From positions 37,080,713-37,144,712 of the forward strand of contig OX621240.1 in assembly GCA_951640165.1 (NCBI GenBank): DNA of 64,000 nucleotides. Reading direction: 5' to 3'. The notes below the pieces were generated by a model. It was not told the origin of the DNA. It saw only the letters and a list, made by a program, of their open reading frames with translations, and searched no databases. The stretch comes from Pseudoips prasinana (taxonomy: Eukaryota; Arthropoda; Insecta; Lepidoptera; Nolidae). Position 1 is the stretch's first letter. Every line of letters begins with the position of its first letter. Shown here piece by piece: positions 42,901-48,900 of the stretch. The position numbers and the translations under genes were made by a program.

Positions 42901-45900
42901 ACGCCATAAACCGCAATTTGCTTTCATTTAATCAACTGAAATACTTTCTGCTACGGAACCCTTCATGTGCGAGACCGACTCGCACTTGGCCGGTTTTTTT
43001 TTATATAAGAGGGCGACAAACGAACAAGTGGGTCACCTGATTGTAAGTGATCACCGCCGCCCATGTACACTCGCAACACCAGAGGGGTCGCGGTTGCGTT
43101 GCCGGCCTTTAAGAGTCAGCAAACCAGTGTTGGTACAGCAAACAGCAAGCGCATAAAACATTACATTAAGTTGTTATTATTAAGGAATGTCTTCTGTAAG
43201 GTGGAGATACTTCTCCAGTCGGGCTATTCTTTGAGCGAATCAACGCTGTGCCCTAACTCTCTTTGGCACAAGCAGTTTATTGGCTTTAGATAAATATAAA
43301 TAAAATAAATAAAAAAGGTTTTTATTCACGTAGACTTTAAAAAAGCGCTTGTAAATAATCAGAACATGTTCGTAGTAATAAATTCAATTATATTATAATT
43401 ATTTCTAGGTACATTAGATATTCACGGATTGTAGGAAATAATTTATAATAAGATTTATTTTATAACAGTAACGATATTTAACTAACTTAAATTAAGTTAT
43501 TGTCAAGGATCATGTAAAGGTTTAATTATCAAAATTTAAAATTTTAACTTTTCTTATTTCCTTTCTTATTTGCTTATTTCCTTACACAGAGTATTATTAT
43601 TATAATTATTTAGGGATTGATGCCTTGGTGGCCTCAACCTACCTCGACCATTTCTGATATATTGTAGCAGAGCTCCTTGACAGCTTAATTCTGCTTTAAA
43701 AAAATTCCAGAATTATTGTGCAGTCAGTGTTCCGGTTGCATGATAACAATCGGTATCACTACATAACATATTTCCTTCACATCTAGTGGGCAACACTTTA
43801 ATCTTTTCATTGATATTAACTCTTATACTTATGAAAAAAGTTGATTCACCAAATTGTGAACAGTGTGGAAAACGAGAAGATGTTTACCATTTATTGAGAG
43901 AATGTGTCCGTAACGGTAGTAGGCGAGATGAGATGATAAGAAGGTTCAATATAAATTTCAGAGATGTTGGTATATTTCATAGCATTTTAGCTGAACCGTA
44001 CTCGGTTCGAGCTACGAAAATCCTGTATAAAAAAATTAAAAAAAAACTCCTCTAGTACAAAGGGATATTCCTATTGTTATGATATTTTGTGAACACAATG
44101 CTTGCGACTGCAACTCATTTAACACTAACGACACCTAGTGATCAAATATAAGTAATCATAAAATCAATTGTTTCTATACAACGTGAGACTGTGGCCACAG
44201 TATATTTAAATAAAAAAGAAACAAGTAGAGTAGGAATCCCTTTTTTAATCAGGATTATCTTAATATTTATAGCTAAAATTTAAAATTTCGATCATTAAAC
44301 CTACACATGATCCTTGACAATAACTTAATTTAAGCTAGCTAAATATCGTTACTATTATAAAATAAATCTTATTGTAAATTTTTTCCTACAATCCGTGTAC
44401 CTAAATATAAATTATGTACCTGGAAATAATTATAAATTGATTATATATTACTACAAACATGTTCTGACTATTTACAAGCGTTTTTTTAAAGTCTACGCGA
44501 ATAAAAACCTTTATTATTTTATTTATTTATTTTTAAGCCCTATTGACTACACGTGTGGCACAGCGGTTAAGACAGTCGCCTCGCCACTTTGTGGGTTCGA
44601 TTCCCGAACAGGACAACTATTTGTGTGACCCATAAATAATTGTTCTGAGTCCGGATATCTGGTTAAAGTACCCTGCAATACAGGGATTAACCTAAAAAGT
44701 GGGCGCGTAGGTTTTAAAAAAAATGAAATAAGAATGAAATCGACAAAACATCTCAAGTGACAATATGTAGTAAAAATATTAGCCTTAAACTAGATAATTA
44801 AACATAATCTCTTGACAATAACTTGATACGAGCTAGCTAAATATCATTGCTATAATAAAATAAATTTTATAAATGTTTTCATACAATGTGTACCTAAATA
44901 TCTATGTTACTAGAAATAATAATGTATACAACTATATTACTACAAACATGTTCTGACATTTAAAAGCGCTTTTTTAAAGTCTACGTGAATAAAAACCTTT
45001 TTGATTTTGTTTACTTAAATTTTATAGCCACATGCGGGTAAAGATTGATCGCTGGACTCCCGTCTGCTCGACTTCAAGTTAATGATCACAAATAATTAAA
45101 ATACTCAGATGTAAGGTATTTCTAATTTCATTGGCCCTTCCAATTTGGATAGCGGACATTTCAAAATTCACTCGAAATTACGAGTAGATATTATCTGCAA
45201 ATATGTAGACGATTTCTAACGTCTTTTTGTTAGGCGCTTGGCGAGGATAAGGTCATTCTATAGATGGGTGACCGCCAAAGTGGTTTAATTTCTGAGCGTC
45301 TCCGTAATTCAGAGTCGTTCTCGGTTGTAGTCGTTAGACAGTAGTCGATAAGCAATGTCAGAAGCCTACTGGGCGGCTTGAACAATTCTGACACTAGAGT
45401 AAAGTAAAGTACGATAAAGTAAAGTATATATGATAATATTTTACATGGTTCCATCATAAAACCAGCGCTGCAACTGTTAATGTTGCAGCTAGTACTGAGA
45501 TGGGACCAATTCGGACTCGCACAGATATGAATTAAGGACTTCTGTTTGTGTACCTTTATATATATTATTATTATTATCATCATCTGTGTCAGTTTACGAA
45601 ATAAACGTATTTTCTTTCTTTCTTTCTAAAGTAGAAAACAAGTGTTCCGAAGACCACACGACTGACGTGACTTACTAACTTCAACATGAGAGAAATAGAG
45701 AAAAAATGTGTGCACGCACCTCTCTTGCCCCACTAACTAAGTATGATCGGGCGAGGCGAACGGTAGTTGCTCTCAACTTCCGTTCGCCTCGCCCGATCAT
45801 ACTTCTCGTAACGCTTTCATTTATTTATTTACTTTAATTAAAGTGGTAGAACACCAATTACAGTAATTAAAGATAATTATTACAATAATCAATTAAAATA

Positions 45901-48900
45901 TTAATAAGCAAACATAAACATTGATTTTAAAACACAATAATAAAAAAAACTTGTGTACTTATGTACACGCGTTAGAAGTTAAACTTCTTAATATACAACT
46001 TGAACATAGTTATCAATTTTCATACCACCTAGAACTAACGTCATGCTGTTATTTTTACGATGCGCGCGCACGATGCGCGCGCGTGGTAAAAATTCACTCT
46101 CATACATTTTCATACCACCTAGAACTAACTTCATGCTGTTATTTTCACGATGCGCGCGCATCGTAAAAATTCACTCACATACCACCTAGAACTAACTTCA
46201 TGCTGTTAAATTTTTTGGTGTCGGTTTGCGCGCGCATCGTAAAAATTCACTCTCATCATTTTTCTCTATCACGCCAAAAGAAGTATAACTTCAATAATAT
46301 CTGGGGACAATGTCACACAGATCATCCTAGCCCCAAACTAAGCAAAGCTTGTACTATGGGTACCAGGCGACGATATACATACTTATATAGATAGATAAAT
46401 ACATATATACGTAGAAAACATCCATGTCTCAGAAACAAATATTCGTGCTCATCACACAAATATTTGCACTTACCGGGATTCGAACCCAGGACCACCAGCT
46501 TCGTAGGCAGGAGCACTACCAACTAGGCTATGGTGACCGTCGTCACAATCATACATCATTCTCACAAAAACGCAAACATTCTGACAATATTTCCGGCCAT
46601 CCATCCGCAAACAAATCACGGTCAGGATTGGCACACAGGAAAGCGTTGAGTGCTGTGAGGCTGCGCGGTATAGGTGACTTAGCGCGCGCTACGGTACGGC
46701 AACGTGGCACGGCAAACAATTCATAGATAATGATTGATTCCTATAGAAAATCTATACATATAATAAAATCGTCGGAAAGTCAAAACTGTACATTGAATAT
46801 TTTTTTTAAAGGATACTTGGGGCGTGATCTACAAAAGATATCGAAGCCAAAAATGTAGATTTTAGAATTTTCGTCTGTTTATCTGTATGTATGTCCGGGC
46901 TAAACTCAAAAAGTACTGCATGGATTTACTTCAAATCTTGCATGAATATTACTTAGAGGTCGGGTCAACATATAGGCTACATATTATCACGCTATCACCT
47001 ACGGGGGAGGAGCTGTGATAATTTATAAAATTTAATGCGGGTAAAACCGCGGGGCACAGCTAGTAATGTATAACGGTGTTCGAATATAGAATAACCCTAC
47101 GAGTTTTTCTTTGTGTGGGAATGACTGAGGTACGTACCGGTAACAAATATCATGGTGGAGATGATGTTAGAGCGGTCTGGGTCTGTCTCTGTCATGCACA
47201 GCGCCGGGCACAGGATGAAAGGGATCGCTACTATTGCACCAATCATAGTCAGGTAATGCTGAAACAAATGACAAACACTGGTCACATAACAAGGTTCCGC
47301 ATAGAATCTTTCTAATAGGCCTCTTCAGTCCACCGGAGCAGCATATCAGCATAATTATCATCATATCATCTTATAATACAGGTATACCCTAGTTTAAGAG
47401 GTAGAGTATTATTATTGTACAGATTTAGCAACATAAAGTATATTATTGTCAGCCGTTTCAAAATTTGTATAAGAGTCTCTTTTACTAACACTAGGTTAAG
47501 ACTTTTACTAACAATATATGGAAATTTATTCTGCAATAAATGATTAATAATAATAATTATTATAACCGCGTTCCCGGGCCTCCCCCTCAGGCGCCAAGAG
47601 AAGTCTACGGCAGGTAGGTTCAGTCGATGCAAGTCCGACATACCAGTGCAGACACTTTTTGCGGGTGACATGCGTAGGCATTCCACCCGCCTAATCAAAA
47701 AAATATAATAAAAAAGGCCTCTTCAGTCCAGCGTGCTTATGGAACTGGCGAGAGTTCTGGCTGTCTAGGCTCGAATTAATGAATTTTTTTAGGAATGCTA
47801 GGTAGAGATAATCAGCATCTTCGTAATTTTGTTCGGCGATGATGGAATCTATACAATCTATACAAATAATCTATACAAATAAATAAAATTGGAGTGTCTG
47901 TTTGTAATATTGAAATAGCCGGTTTTTACTACATAAATATGAATATATATACGCTACATACACCAAAATAACATTTTATACAATTTTTGTCTGTCTGTTT
48001 GTTCCGGCTAATCTCTGAAATGGCTGGACCGATTTTGATGGGACTTTTATTGCCAGGTAGCTGAAGTAATAAGGAGTAACTTAGGCTACTCATATTTTAG
48101 AAAAAGTCTTTTATTTTACTAATAAACGAAATAAACTTATTAACACGCGGACGAAGTCGCGGGAACAGCTAGTCAAATATAAGATATTGTTAAAAGGTCA
48201 AAAATATGTATTCAATGTTAGTGATGGGAAGCTTACTCAATAATTTCATTAAAATATTTAATTAATATTTATCTATATGTGTTTAATTAATTATTTATCG
48301 CCTTTATCCATGAGTGGCATTGCAGCGCAGTGAGTCCGCTTAATATTTAGCTCAATTAATTAAAATGAACGATGAATGGATGTTTGTTACTCTTTCAAGC
48401 ATAAACTATCGAACGGACTTTGATGTTATATAGCTTATACATATATCCGAATAACACATAGGCTAAAAATGATAAAGTATAACGCGAGTAAAACCGCGGA
48501 GCACAGTTAGTAATATACATAATATTTATAATAATAATAATATCTAGGGACAATGTCACACAGATCATCCTAGCCCCAAACTAAGCAAAGCTTGTACTAC
48601 GGGTACCAGGCGACGACATACATACTTATATAGATAGATAAATACTTAAATACATAGAAAACATCCATGACTCAGAAACAAATATTCGTGCTCATCACAC
48701 AAATATTTGCACTTACCGGGATTCGAACCCAGGACCACCAGCTTCGTAGGCAGGAGCACTACCAACTAGGCTACGGTGATTTTAATAGTAGGTACATGTT
48801 TATAGTACCTACTCATCATAATCTACAAAAATGTCCACAAGGTTATATATCTTATTATAATAGCCAGGTGCTCTCACCGGTCCGTAAGTGAGCGGCGAGG

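Noticed and set aside
43786..44055. Possible zinc-finger protein (CEQC..H..C)
   Set aside because: The motif and context match the C-terminal knuckle of LINE ORF2, and the frame upstream is disrupted.
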